A stretch of DNA of 60,040 nucleotides, taken from Bacillus testis. GTDB taxonomy: Bacteria > Bacillota > Bacilli > Bacillales > DSM-1321. Positions 42,254 through 51,499 of the stretch are shown here, piece after piece. The stretch lies in contig NZ_LN851186.1 of assembly GCF_001243895.1 (NCBI RefSeq), forward strand, positions 396,352-456,391. Reading direction: 5' to 3'. Made by a program: the position numbers and the translations under genes. Numbering within the stretch: the first letter of the stretch is position 1; each line of letters starts with the position of its first letter. The notes beneath the pieces were generated by a model that worked only from the letters and a program-made list of their open reading frames with translations, made no database searches and was not told the origin of the DNA.

Positions 42254-44560
42254 CTACGCCTCCAACGGACGGTCTGAGGAAAGATGTCTTTTGCTGCTGA
42301 ACAAGGCAACAAGGCTGATTAAGAGAATGGAGACGATTAAATAGATAAGCAGGATGCTCAGATTTCCCCAAGCGGAACTTGTGTTGTCCAACGATACAAG
42401 GGCACGGAAACTATCGATCGAGTAACGCATCGGCAGCCAGGAGCTAAGTGCCCGCAGCCCCTCAGGCAGCATGGCAACCGGTAAGCTTGCGCCAGTGGTG
42501 GATAATTGCAAGACCAGAAATGCAACTGCCAGGAATCTGCCGATATTTCCGGCCAGTGCTATCAGGAAGAACACCATGGCAAGGAATGTCACGCTGGCAA
42601 GAATCGCAAATAACATAAGCAGGATGCCATTAGAAACACTAAGCCTGATAAAGAATAAAGCAAAAGCGCTCATAATGATAGCCTGAATGGCAGCCAATCC
42701 TGCAAGTTTTGCATAAATGCCGAAATACCATCGGAAGCTGGAAACAGCCAGATCATATGGTTTGTGGATATCAAAAAGCAGAGTCAGAACAAGCACACCT
42801 ACAAATAAAGCAAGCGACAAAATATAGGGTGCGTTCGCATAGCGGTACATCGGGAAAGAGTGAATCGTCTTGCCCGTTAATTCAACCGGAGAAGAGAACA
42901 TATTGATATTATCCTGGTTTACTTTTATAGCATTTACTTTTGAAGCGCCTCCCTGCAATCCCGAAGCGAGCTGCTTTGAGCCATCTTGCAATTGGAGGAT
43001 GCCATTGTCGACTTGCTGCACTCCAGCAGTCAGATCGTTCCAGCCGACTTTAACTGTCTGGTTGCCGTCATTGACTTGTGTCATGCCTGAATTCAGCTTT
43101 TGTGCCCCGGTAGTAAGGTTTTTCCAACCTGCATCCACAGAGTGGTTTCCATCGTTGATGACAGACATGCCGTTATCAAGTGTAGCGACAGAGTTTGTCA
43201 GCTTGCCCCAAGATCCGGTTAAGGAAGCGTTTCCATTCGCAAGCTTGGCAGCACCGCCTGCTAGCTTCGCAGATCCTTGAACCACTTGTGATTGTCCAGC
43301 GACTAATTGGTCAAGGCCTGCTTTCAATTGAGAGGCTCCTGGAGCGGCCTGCGCAAGTCCTCCGGCAAGTTGGTCTGCGCCTGTCTTCAATGCAACTGAT
43401 TTTTGTTTTAGTTGATTCAGCCCACCAGCCAGTTCCTTGCTGCCAGCCAATAACTTCTGGAAGTCCGGATTTACGGCCAATATAGGTCCTAACATAGGGT
43501 GTTTAGACATTTGCTCAATGCCCGCAGCGACTTGCTGTGCACCCGGCTCCAGTTTTGAACCGATTGCATCCACAGCGGTACCGACGCCAGCAGCCATTTC
43601 TTTGCTTCCGGGCGCTAGCTTAGCCAAACCATCATTTAATGTTTTGCTGCCGGCCTGGGCAGATTTTAACCCGGTTAATACTTTGCTGGAACCGTCTTGC
43701 AGGGAATTTGCTCCATTTTGTAACTCTTTGGATCCTGCAGCCAGTTGGTTAATGCTGCCTGTGCCGCCTTGCAGGGCCTGAAGGAGTTGCCCGGTCCCAT
43801 CCTTCGCTTTGGCTGTCCCCGCTGCTAATTTGGAGATGTCTCCTGCTTTGGATTGAAGTGATTGAAGTAAGGTGTCTGTCCCGCTTTTCAATTCCTGTGT
43901 TCCATCAGCGAGTTTACTGATATCGCCGGATTTAGATTGAAGAGACTGGAGGATTTGGCCTGTTCCATCTTTTAGGGTGACAGAGCCATCGTGGAGTTTA
44001 TTAGAGCCATCTGCGCCGTCTGTAAAGCCGGATGCAATTTGGCTCAACTGATCGAACATATTTTGAGCATAGGTGGCAGTGATTTTATTGGCCAATTGCT
44101 CGCGGATCCTTTCGGTGGCGCTTTTGGTCACCTGGGCGGCCATGAAATGCAGCCCTTCATTTTGGGTATACACCAGTTCGGGAACTGTAGGATTGTCCGT
44201 CAATACGGTCGTTACTCTCTGCGAGAAGTCTTTAGGAATTTGGATAACCATATAATAGTCCAGATTTTTCATACCTTCCTCAGCTTCTCTAGCATCTACA
44301 AAATCCCAGCCAAGGGTTTTGTTCTTTTTCAGGTCGGCTACTAAGTCTTTACCGACATTGACGGGTGTTTCGCCTGAAAGGGCACCTTCATCTTCATTCA
44401 CAACGGCAACCGGTAAATTGGACAAGTTGTCATAAGGGCCCCAGGTAGGAGTAAGAATAATGGCTGCAAAAATGAGCGGCACCAAGATAGCGGCTGCAAG
44501 AGCGATGAAAACGCCTCTCCTATCTTTCATTCGAGCAAGAGATACAGCGGAATCTTTCAT
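42254..44560 (-). CDS. YhgE/Pip-family membrane protein
   Basis: 768 aa. N-terminal helix (about 17-40), an extracytoplasmic domain of ~550 residues starting VAVVNEDEGALSGETPVNVG and continuing as many 7/11-residue repeats (SKLADGTQELKSGTDTL, LAAGSKELQNGANSLQDG) likely forming a long coiled or beta-helical stalk, then five C-terminal helices of the ABC-2 type. Relatives are the phage-infection protein Pip and YueB-like phage receptors or T7SS partners. Preceded by a 34-bp palindromic operator. Its molecular job is uncertain; surface location is clear. Confidence 0.85.
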   Translation of the reverse strand: MKDSAVSLARMKDRRGVFIALAAAILVPLIFAAIILTPTWGPYDNLSNLPVAVVNEDEGALSGETPVNVGKDLVADLKKNKTLGWDFVDAREAEEGMKNLDYYMVIQIPKDFSQRVTTVLTDNPTVPELVYTQNEGLHFMAAQVTKSATERIREQLANKITATYAQNMFDQLSQIASGFTDGADGSNKLHDGSVTLKDGTGQILQSLQSKSGDISKLADGTQELKSGTDTLLQSLQSKAGDISKLAAGTAKAKDGTGQLLQALQGGTGSINQLAAGSKELQNGANSLQDGSSKVLTGLKSAQAGSKTLNDGLAKLAPGSKEMAAGVGTAVDAIGSKLEPGAQQVAAGIEQMSKHPMLGPILAVNPDFQKLLAGSKELAGGLNQLKQKSVALKTGADQLAGGLAQAAPGASQLKAGLDQLVAGQSQVVQGSAKLAGGAAKLANGNASLTGSWGKLTNSVATLDNGMSVINDGNHSVDAGWKNLTTGAQKLNSGMTQVNDGNQTVKVGWNDLTAGVQQVDNGILQLQDGSKQLASGLQGGASKVNAIKVNQDNINMFSSPVELTGKTIHSFPMYRYANAPYILSLALFVGVLVLTLLFDIHKPYDLAVSSFRWYFGIYAKLAGLAAIQAIIMSAFALFFIRLSVSNGILLMLFAILASVTFLAMVFFLIALAGNIGRFLAVAFLVLQLSTTGASLPVAMLPEGLRALSSWLPMRYSIDSFRALVSLDNTSSAWGNLSILLIYLIVSILLISLVALFSSKRHLSSDRPLEA

Positions 44561-44692
44561 ACAAGACCTCCAATATATTCATTTTTTGTACTGTTTTCTA
44601 AAAGGCTGTTGTTTTAATTCGTTGTTAATTGCTGTGAAAAGCGGGCGCCAATTTAGTAAAAAGCAACAAAGCTTTTGAAAACAGCCGTTTAC

Positions 44693-44726
44693 ATGAATGT
44701 AATGAATGGCTATTCATTACATTCAT
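44693..44726. promoter_or_regulatory. Operator: perfect inverted repeat with 15-bp arms upstream of yhgE
   Basis: ATGAATGTAATGAAT, four bases, then its exact complement. Each arm itself holds two TGAATG/TGAAT units, suggesting two stacked repressor dimers, as with TetR-family regulators such as the YhgD type. A TATAAT-like -10 for the minus strand lies immediately beside it. No regulator gene is adjacent. Confidence 0.8.
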
Positions 44727-44907
44727 AATTATATAATATTCTGAATTTTTGTTTAAATACCTTCTTTTTATTCATGAAAATTTTTGGTTTAGTAGCTATT
44801 GGTCATACTTATGGACTATTATTTGCGTTTAATATGCATGAATGGTGGAAAAAAGATAAAAATAGATTCTACTATAGAAATAAGCCCGGTATTTTTGAAT
44901 ACAGAGG

Positions 44908-44951
44908 TTGCGATTCAATAAGTATATTACTATACTTGATAATGATTATCA
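44908..44951 (+). promoter_or_regulatory. Promoter with perfect Fur box, siderophore operon 1
   Basis: TTGCGA (44908-44913), 17 bp, TATACT (44931-44936). TGATAATGATTATCA (44937-44951) is a perfect 7-1-7 Fur box covering the start site, so the operon should be expressed only under iron limitation. Confidence 0.9.
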
Positions 44952-44959
44952 TAGTCAGT

Positions 44960-45763
44960 ATGAGTGAGGTGATTACTATATCACACATAGAAACCAAGGA
45001 TTTATCGATCGGGTATGAAAAAGAAAATGTCGTTCAAAATCTCACTATAAATATTCCAAAAGGAAAAATCACATCTTTTATAGGCGCAAATGGATGCGGG
45101 AAATCAACGATCTTAAAAACAATCGCCCGGCTTCATAAGCCGCGTTCAGGTTCAGTCCTTTTGGATGGGAAAGATATACATTCTCTTTCTACAAAAGAGA
45201 TTGCCATGCAGATGGCTATATTGCCGCAATCTCCAGAAGCGCCTGTGGGTATGACCATTTATGAGCTTGTTTCATATGGCAGATATCCCTATCAAAAAGG
45301 GATGGGGCGCTTAACTGCGAAGGATAAAGAGGTGATTGAGTGGGCGCTTGGCGTCACCGGGATGTCCGCGTTCCATGACCGCCATGTGGACGAGCTTTCA
45401 GGAGGCCAGCGCCAACGGGCGTGGATTGCAATGGCACTGGCTCAGGAAACAGAATTGGTGCTGTTGGATGAACCGACAACTTACTTAGATATGGCCCACC
45501 AGATGGAAGTGTTGGAACTTTTGAACCACTTGAACCAGAAGGAGGGGCGCACCATTGCGATGGTTCTTCATGATATTAACCAGGCTGTCCGTTTTTCGGA
45601 TTATATCTGTGCATTGAAGAAAGGCAAGGTCGTCCATTTCGGTAAAGCGGAGGAAGTCATGACGAAAGAAGTGCTTCTGGAGGTTTTTGGCATTCATGCA
45701 ACAATCGTTACCGATCCCAACACCAATAAGCCAGTATGTTTATCCTATGATTTAGCACATTAA
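44960..45763 (+). CDS. yusV: Siderophore ABC transporter ATPase (YusV/FecE type)
   Basis: About 267 aa. Walker A GANGCGKST, Q-loop MAILPQSPEAPVGMTIYELV, signature LSGGQRQRAWIAMAL, Walker B LVLLDEPTTYLD and MVLHDINQAVRFSDY: a complete Fe3+-siderophore ATPase. The frame runs back to 44774 but a promoter and Fur box occupy that part, so translation begins at ATG 44960 or GTG 44969, within ~20 nt of the mRNA 5' end. It is unusual that the ATPase comes first, and in B. subtilis YusV is encoded apart from its permeases. It powers the YfiZ-YfhA channel. Confidence 0.85.
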   Translation: MSEVITISHIETKDLSIGYEKENVVQNLTINIPKGKITSFIGANGCGKSTILKTIARLHKPRSGSVLLDGKDIHSLSTKEIAMQMAILPQSPEAPVGMTIYELVSYGRYPYQKGMGRLTAKDKEVIEWALGVTGMSAFHDRHVDELSGGQRQRAWIAMALAQETELVLLDEPTTYLDMAHQMEVLELLNHLNQKEGRTIAMVLHDINQAVRFSDYICALKKGKVVHFGKAEEVMTKEVLLEVFGIHATIVTDPNTNKPVCLSYDLAH

Positions 45764-45796
45764 TAATAAGATAAAAGAAGCGAGGTTGATTAGAAG

Positions 45797-46735
45797 ATGA
45801 AAAAATGGAAAATGGCAGGGGCTTTCATCATGCTCTGCATGTTCATGATGCTAGGAGCCTGCAGCAATAATAACAATGATACATCAGATAAAAAAGATCA
45901 CAAAGACGAGAAAACCGTTTCTTTTAAGGCAGATAACGGCACAATAGACGTACCGGCTAATCCTAAAAAGGTGGTTGTTCTAGAAGCTTCTTATGTAGGA
46001 TATTTATTGCAGGTCGGAATAAAGCCGGTAGCCGCTCAAAAGCTAGCTCTTGAAAACCCTTATTTTGAAGGAAAGCTAGACGGTACAGAAGAAGTGACAT
46101 CGGATGCATTGGAAAAAATCCTTTCTCTTAAACCGGATCTGATTATTACAGGCACGACAGATGAAAACATTAAATCTCTTCAGGATATTGCACCAACTGT
46201 TGCTTTCGAGTGGGGCAAACGCGACTATCTTGAAAACATGACAACCATTGGCCAATTGGTGAATAAAGAAAAAGAAGCGAAGGAATGGATAGCCGAGTGG
46301 AATGATAAAGTTGCGGCAAACAAGGAAAAAGTACAGTCGGCTGTAGGTGACAAGACTGTATCAATCATGGAAAGCTTCTCAAAAGGCGTATACGTTTTTG
46401 GTGATAACTTCGGCCGCGGGGGAGAAGTCATCTATAAGGCGCTTGGCTTGAAAGCTCCGGAAGCTGTCCAAAAAAATGTCATCGACAAGAGTGGATTTGC
46501 TGAAGTATCATTAGAGAATATCCCTGAATATGCTGGCGATTATATTTTCTTCGGCAGCTGGGCAGGCGAAGAATCATCCAATGATAAAATTAAGAACAGT
46601 ACGGTTTGGAAGAGCCTTCCTGCTGTAAAAGCGGGAAATGTATTTCCGTTAAATCCAAAAACATCTTATTTCTCCGACCCGGTTACACTGGATCACATTA
46701 TGGATGAGATTGTTTCAAATTTGACAGGTAAATAA
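45797..46735 (+). CDS. yfiY: Fe3+-siderophore-binding lipoprotein (YfiY-like)
   Basis: 312 aa with a lipoprotein signal MKKWKMAGAFIMLCMFMMLG then ACSNN (lipid-modified Cys22). FhuD/FeuA-type class III fold: VPANPKKVVVLEASYVGYLL, LKPDLIITGTTDENIKSL, SFSKGVYVFGDNFGRGGEV. It is anchored outside the membrane and captures a ferric hydroxamate/citrate-type siderophore such as schizokinen. Second gene of the Fur-controlled operon; a hairpin follows it, as is common where the binding protein is made in excess over the permeases. Confidence 0.85.
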   Translation: MKKWKMAGAFIMLCMFMMLGACSNNNNDTSDKKDHKDEKTVSFKADNGTIDVPANPKKVVVLEASYVGYLLQVGIKPVAAQKLALENPYFEGKLDGTEEVTSDALEKILSLKPDLIITGTTDENIKSLQDIAPTVAFEWGKRDYLENMTTIGQLVNKEKEAKEWIAEWNDKVAANKEKVQSAVGDKTVSIMESFSKGVYVFGDNFGRGGEVIYKALGLKAPEAVQKNVIDKSGFAEVSLENIPEYAGDYIFFGSWAGEESSNDKIKNSTVWKSLPAVKAGNVFPLNPKTSYFSDPVTLDHIMDEIVSNLTGK

Positions 46736-46751
46736 AACAGAAGAAGACGTA

Positions 46752-46785
46752 AACGACAAAAGCCATCCGTTTTTGTCGTTTTCTT
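46752..46785 (+). terminator. Intra-operon hairpin between binding protein and permeases
   Basis: AAACGACAAAA...TTTTTGTCGTTTT, likely a partial terminator that lowers permease expression relative to the binding protein. Confidence 0.6.
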
Positions 46786-46855
46786 ACTGTCTGGAAACCT
46801 AATTTTCAAATATAGGGTGAACAGGTGTTAATGGGAAGCGAGGTGGCTATTTATA

Positions 46856-47863
46856 ATGGAGCAGCATAAGAACAGAAAAAGGGGATTGGCGTTGATTACT
46901 TCTGGCCTTATTCTGGTTTTTCTCCTTATTCCATTTGGTGTGATTGTGGGATCGGCCCATATAGAGCTTGGTACGGTATGGCAGGCGATTGCCCACTACA
47001 ATCATGAGATGACAGAACATATAATTGTCAGAGATGTTAGACTTCCGAGAGAAATCAGTGCCGCCCTAGTCGGCAGTGCCTTAGCGGCTGCAGGTGCCAT
47101 CATGCAGGGAATGACCCGGAATCCGCTTGCAGATTCAGGATTGCTTGGTTTAAATGCAGGCGCTTCTTTCCTGTTGGCGATTAGCTTTGCCTTTTTTCCT
47201 GCTTTAGGCTTTATGGGGCATCTAGCCTTTTCTTTTGTCGGGGCAGGCTTGGGGGCATTGCTTGTGTTTATGTCCGTCTGGCTGGTTAAGGGCGCCATGT
47301 CGCCTTTCCGGATAGTACTGGCAGGAGCGGCGGTTTCCGCTTTATTAAGCGCGCTTGCCCAAGGGGTTGCTCTGTATTTCAATGTCAGCAAAGATTTGAC
47401 GTTCTGGACATCGGGAGGAGTGGCAACATTGACATGGAATGATATCCAAATCCTTCTTCCAGTGATTATAGTCTCCCTTGCAGGGGCAGTGGCCATTTCA
47501 GGTAAAGTAACGGTCCTAAGCTTCGGAGAAGACGTGGCGACAGGACTGGGGCAGAATATTGTGCTAGTAAAAGCAATAGCTACGATTGTTGTTCTATTGC
47601 TGGCGGGTTCCGCTGTAGCTACGGTCGGTTCGATTGCTTTTGTCGGCTTGGTTGTTCCTCATATCGTCCGTTATATCGTAGGAGTCGACTATCGCTGGAT
47701 CATACCGGGAAGTGCGGTTGCTGGAGCGGCATTGATGCTTTTGGCTGACATTGGGGCACGTACGCTTAATCCGCCGTTCGAAACGCCGATCGGTGCCATT
47801 ATATCGTTCATCTCTGTTCCTTTCTTCATCTATTTAGTGACGAGAAGGAGAAAGCTAATATGA
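46856..47863 (+). CDS. yfiZ: FecCD-family siderophore permease (YfiZ-like)
   Basis: 335 aa, about nine or ten helices. Family hallmarks: VRDVRLPREISAALVGSALAA, AGAIMQGMTRNPLADSGLLG, and near the end GSIAFVGLVVPHIVRYIVG (the cytoplasmic coupling helix that meets the ATPase). Its last codon overlaps the next start (ATGA), so the two permease halves are translated together to form the heterodimeric channel. Confidence 0.9.
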   Translation: MEQHKNRKRGLALITSGLILVFLLIPFGVIVGSAHIELGTVWQAIAHYNHEMTEHIIVRDVRLPREISAALVGSALAAAGAIMQGMTRNPLADSGLLGLNAGASFLLAISFAFFPALGFMGHLAFSFVGAGLGALLVFMSVWLVKGAMSPFRIVLAGAAVSALLSALAQGVALYFNVSKDLTFWTSGGVATLTWNDIQILLPVIIVSLAGAVAISGKVTVLSFGEDVATGLGQNIVLVKAIATIVVLLLAGSAVATVGSIAFVGLVVPHIVRYIVGVDYRWIIPGSAVAGAALMLLADIGARTLNPPFETPIGAIISFISVPFFIYLVTRRRKLI

Positions 47864-48885
47864 ATATGCATGAATTAATGAGGCGACGTAACCGTAAAAA
47901 AGCCATTTACTTGGCTATATTTTTTGTGCTGATCATAGTCAGTATTCTCATTTCCGTTTCACTGGGCCAAATAAGCCTTTCGCCGGGACAAGTAATCCGG
48001 ACATTATTCGGCAATGGCAATGGGCAGGAAAATTTGATTTTATTCCAGATGAGAATGCCGCGCATCGTGATGGCTGTCCTAGTTGGAATGGGGCTTGCCG
48101 TGTCCGGCTGTATCCTGCAGGCGCTGACGCGAAATGAATTGGCTGATCCAGGCATTCTGGGCATTAATAATGGAGCCGGCATCATGATTGTGGTCTATCT
48201 GTTGTTCTTTCAGTCTGAATCCATCCAACATCTGCTTGCCCTTCCATTCGCAGCCTTTATAGGAAGTGCCCTCACAGCTGTCCTTTTATATCTGTTTTCA
48301 TACCGGAAGAATGAGGGGATTGATCCATCGCGTCTTGTGTTAGTGGGGATCGGTTTAAGCGCAGCAATTGCCGGCGTGATGATCATGTTCACCATCCGTT
48401 TAAGGCCGGATGAATTTCAGTTTATGGCCAAATGGCTGTCCGGGAATATTTGGGGCAAAACGTGGGATTACGTGATTGTCCTTCTGCCTTGGCTAATCGT
48501 GTTGCTGCCGCTGTCCTTTGTGAAAGCAAGAGTGCTGGATGCCCTGTCATTTGGAAAGGATCTCTCCAGTGGTTTGGGGGTTGCCGTAGGAAAAGAGCGG
48601 ATTTTATTGCTTATATTCGCAACGGCCCTGGCAGCATCGTGTGTATCGGTAAGCGGCAGTATCGGCTTTGCCGGCTTAATCGCCCCGCACTTGGCAAGAA
48701 GGCTGGTGGGCACAAACCACCGTTACTTGTTGCCGGCATCGGCTCTGGTGGGCGCTTTGCTTGTGCTGAACAGTGACACAATTGCCCGGATGATCCTCCA
48801 GCCGAGCGGGATTCCAACTGGAATTGTTGTAGCAGTGGTTGGGGCTCCTTATTTCATCTACTTGCTTGCTAAATCCCGTGTGTAA
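47860..48885 (+). CDS. yfhA: FecCD-family siderophore permease (YfhA-like)
   Basis: 341 aa, partner of the preceding permease. FQMRMPRIVMAVLVGMGLAV, SGCILQALTRNELADPGILG and GSIGFAGLIAPHLARRLVG are the conserved FecCD segments. It completes a YusV-YfiY-YfiZ-YfhA set in one Fur-controlled transcript, the module for schizokinen/arthrobactin-type siderophores in Bacillus. The start ATG overlaps the end of yfiZ. Confidence 0.9.
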   Translation: MNMHELMRRRNRKKAIYLAIFFVLIIVSILISVSLGQISLSPGQVIRTLFGNGNGQENLILFQMRMPRIVMAVLVGMGLAVSGCILQALTRNELADPGILGINNGAGIMIVVYLLFFQSESIQHLLALPFAAFIGSALTAVLLYLFSYRKNEGIDPSRLVLVGIGLSAAIAGVMIMFTIRLRPDEFQFMAKWLSGNIWGKTWDYVIVLLPWLIVLLPLSFVKARVLDALSFGKDLSSGLGVAVGKERILLLIFATALAASCVSVSGSIGFAGLIAPHLARRLVGTNHRYLLPASALVGALLVLNSDTIARMILQPSGIPTGIVVAVVGAPYFIYLLAKSRV

Positions 48886-48938
48886 AAGGATTATTTTTCC
48901 TGTTTTGTGGTAAATCTTCTAAAAAGGAGATGATCCAT

Positions 48939-49283
48939 ATGCAAGACGGACAAGAAGTATATTATATAAGTATCCAAAGCGGCCAGGTTTCCAGGGAGCC
49001 ACAGGAAGGGGACAGCCAATTCCGGATTATAGCCACTGACCAGGAGTATCGTGATATTGAAGTCCTAGCAAACGAATTGTATGACAGTGACTTAAAGACG
49101 CATTTTCGGGCGCAGATTCCTTTTCTGGAATACCATCATGACAAAGAAAACGATGAATATGATTCACGGCTGATTTCCCTGTATGAAAAAATCTATCAAT
49201 TGGGAGATGCGGAAACGAAGGCCCATATAGATTCAATGGGGATTTTGGGAAGAACCACCTTAAATAATGAAGATGCATTCTGA
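48939..49283 (+). CDS. Small acidic cytoplasmic protein of unknown function
   Basis: 114 aa. The start is ATG 48939, nine nt behind AAGGAG; ATG 48930 abuts that site. No signal peptide or membrane helix. Acidic and probably alpha/beta: EVYYISIQSGQVSREPQEGD, then a helical part (EYRDIEVLANELYDSDLKTH). It follows the siderophore permeases by 53 bp in the same direction and may ride on the Fur-controlled transcript. No catalytic motif recognised; a role in iron release from the siderophore would be speculation. Confidence 0.65.
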   Translation: MQDGQEVYYISIQSGQVSREPQEGDSQFRIIATDQEYRDIEVLANELYDSDLKTHFRAQIPFLEYHHDKENDEYDSRLISLYEKIYQLGDAETKAHIDSMGILGRTTLNNEDAF

Positions 49284-49421
49284 ATATGGAAGAAGAAAGG
49301 CAGCCATTTGGCTGTCTTTTTTTAGTGGGCGGAGTTAGGTTCTTCCTGCCTAAATCACCCATTGTTTTGAGAGAGAGCCAGGAAAAATGGAAAAATAATC
49401 GAAAAAAATACAAAATTGGTG

Positions 49422-49451
49422 TTGACAAGTGGTAATGATAATCATTATCAT
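49422..49451 (+). promoter_or_regulatory. Promoter with perfect Fur box, siderophore operon 2
   Basis: TTGACA (49422-49427) precedes AATGATAATCATTATCATT (49434-49452), a perfect 9-1-9 inverted repeat that contains the Fur 7-1-7 box; the -10 TATCAT (49446-49451) lies inside it. About 150 bp of leader follow before yclN. Confidence 0.9.
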
Positions 49452-49608
49452 TTGTTATGTAAGTTATATTCTCAGTATCGGTAAAAAAGAAACAGATTTC
49501 GCGAAATCGAGTCATGTGCAGTGTGCTATTTTTACAGGTATCCTGAGAATGATTGTCTTTCGAAAGAAAACGTCGTCATTATGGCAGGTTGTTGAAAAGA
49601 GGATTCCT

Positions 49609-50559
49609 ATGAAGAAAAGATACCTACTGAGTGGATTAATTATATTATCTTTTATAAGCATCTTCATTGGAGTGAGTGATGTTTCACCCTTGGATTTGTT
49701 CAGCTTAAGCGATGAGCAGAAAGAAATTTTGCTAATCAGCCGCTTGCCGCGCCTGGTCAGTATCATAGTAGCGGGCATGAGCATGAGTTTGGCTGGTTTG
49801 ATTATGCAACAATTGACCAGAAATAAATTTGTTTCGCCGACTACTGCGGGAACAATGGATTCAGCACGGCTTGGAATCATGGTGAGCATGCTTCTTTTTT
49901 CCTCAGCATCCCAAATGGAAAAAATGCTGATTGCCTTTGCTTTTGCTTTGGCGGGAACCTTGATCTTCATGAAAATCTTAGACAAAATCAAATTCAAGGA
50001 TGCGGTTTTCATCCCTCTGGTAGGGCTGATGTTTGGGAATATCGTTAGTTCCATAACGACCTTCTTTGCCTATAAAAACAACCTGATCCAAAATATGTCT
50101 GCTTGGCTGCAGGGGGATTTCTCCGGCATCATGACAGGCAAATACGAGATGATTTATATCTCGATCCCATTAATGGTTCTGGCATATTTATTTGCCAACA
50201 AATTTACGGTAGCGGGAATGGGCGAGGATTTTGCCCTGAACCTGGGACTGAAATATAAGCAAGTGGTCAATACCGGCTTAATCTTAGTGGCAATGATTAC
50301 GGCTGTCGTTATTCTCACAGTGGGGACCATCCCGTTTCTTGGTTTGATTATCCCGAATATTGTTTCCATTTATAAGGGTGATCATTTAAAGAATAATTTG
50401 CCGCATACAGCATTGCTGGGAGCCGTTTTTATATTGGTGTGTGACGTTCTGGGCCGTTTGGTTATTTTTCCGTACGAAATCCCGATCGGCATGACAGTTG
50501 GAGTAATAGGCAGCGCCATCTTTGCTTACTTGCTATTAAGGAGAAGAGCCTATGAGTGA
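49609..50559 (+). CDS. yclN: Petrobactin-type siderophore permease (YclN/FatD-like)
   Basis: 316 aa from ATG 49609 behind AAAGAGG; the longer frame to 49429 runs over the Fur box and is not coding. FecCD family of the CeuB/FatD branch: LLISRLPRLVSIIVAGMSMS, AGLIMQQLTRNKFVSPTTAG and GTIPFLGLIIPNIVSIYKG. Its end overlaps the next gene by 8 bp. Gene order (two permeases, ATPase, binding protein) is exactly that of B. subtilis yclNOPQ, the petrobactin importer. Confidence 0.85.
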   Translation: MKKRYLLSGLIILSFISIFIGVSDVSPLDLFSLSDEQKEILLISRLPRLVSIIVAGMSMSLAGLIMQQLTRNKFVSPTTAGTMDSARLGIMVSMLLFSSASQMEKMLIAFAFALAGTLIFMKILDKIKFKDAVFIPLVGLMFGNIVSSITTFFAYKNNLIQNMSAWLQGDFSGIMTGKYEMIYISIPLMVLAYLFANKFTVAGMGEDFALNLGLKYKQVVNTGLILVAMITAVVILTVGTIPFLGLIIPNIVSIYKGDHLKNNLPHTALLGAVFILVCDVLGRLVIFPYEIPIGMTVGVIGSAIFAYLLLRRRAYE

Positions 50560-51499
50560 TAAAGCGAAACTAACCTTAGTGGGAGTAGTGGCCATTACCT
50601 TGATCGGCGTGTTCATATTCACGGAAATGGGGAATTTTCCGGAATATGTGCTTCCGAGAAGAGGATATAAAATGTTGGCCGTCGTCCTTACCGGTACATG
50701 CATTGCTTTTTCAACTGTTGTATTCCAGACGATTACGAATAACCGGATCTTGACACCGAGCATCATTGGATTGGATTCCCTTTATATGCTGATCCAGACT
50801 GTATTGATTTTTGCTTTTGGGTCTACGACTCTGAGCGTCGTCAATAAAAATGTCAATTTCCTCATTACAATTGTCCTGATGATCATTTTCGTCGGATTCC
50901 TTTATCGGTTGCTGTTCAAAAGGGAAGGGCAGAATCTGTACTTTCTGTTGCTTCTGGGCCTTGTATTCGGCACGCTATTCCAAAGCGCTTCAACCTTCAT
51001 GCAAGTGTTGATCGATCCGGATGAATATACAAGGATCCAAGATAAAATGTTTGCCAGCTTCAATAATGTAAACACGGATTTATTAACGATATCCATCATA
51101 GGCATTGTTGCCATTTTCCTTTACTCGCTGAAGTTCATTAAATATCTGGACGTCTTGGCGCTGGGAAGGGAACAAGCCATCAACCTAGGTGTTCCATATG
51201 ATTATGTGGTCAGAAGGTTATTGGTGGTTGTGGCTGTATTGATCTCCATCTCTACAGCTTTGGTAGGCCCGATTACATTCCTTGGCCTGCTTGTCGTCAA
51301 TGTAGCGTATCAATTCCTGGGAACGTATAAACATACATATTTGATCCTAGGATCGGTCCTTATCAGTATTACAGCGTTAGTCGGAGGCCTTTTGCTTGTT
51401 GAGAGAGTGTTCACCTTCTCAACTACACTGAGTGTCATTATTAATTTTATCGGTGGCATTTACTTTATATATCTTCTATTAAAGGAGAATCGGACATGA
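50552..51499 (+). CDS. yclO: Petrobactin-type siderophore permease (YclO/FatC-like)
   Basis: 315 aa, second FecCD half of the CeuC/FatC branch: VLPRRGYKMLAVVLTGTCIA, STVVFQTITNNRILTPSIIG and GPITFLGLLVVNVAYQFLG. Overlaps yclN by 8 bp and the ATPase by 4 bp (ATGA), so the membrane and ATPase subunits are translationally coupled. About eight to nine helices. Confidence 0.85.
   Translation: MSDKAKLTLVGVVAITLIGVFIFTEMGNFPEYVLPRRGYKMLAVVLTGTCIAFSTVVFQTITNNRILTPSIIGLDSLYMLIQTVLIFAFGSTTLSVVNKNVNFLITIVLMIIFVGFLYRLLFKREGQNLYFLLLLGLVFGTLFQSASTFMQVLIDPDEYTRIQDKMFASFNNVNTDLLTISIIGIVAIFLYSLKFIKYLDVLALGREQAINLGVPYDYVVRRLLVVVAVLISISTALVGPITFLGLLVVNVAYQFLGTYKHTYLILGSVLISITALVGGLLLVERVFTFSTTLSVIINFIGGIYFIYLLLKENRT

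Noticed and set aside
43015..43960. Repeat-like Leu/Ala/Gly stretches suggesting tandem DNA repeats in yhgE
   Set aside because: The protein is repetitive but the DNA units are diverged; a normal feature of YhgE/Pip stalk domains.
49429..49608. N-terminal extension of YclN
   Set aside because: It would translate the Fur box and promoter; ATG 49609 has a ribosome site and matches the usual family length.
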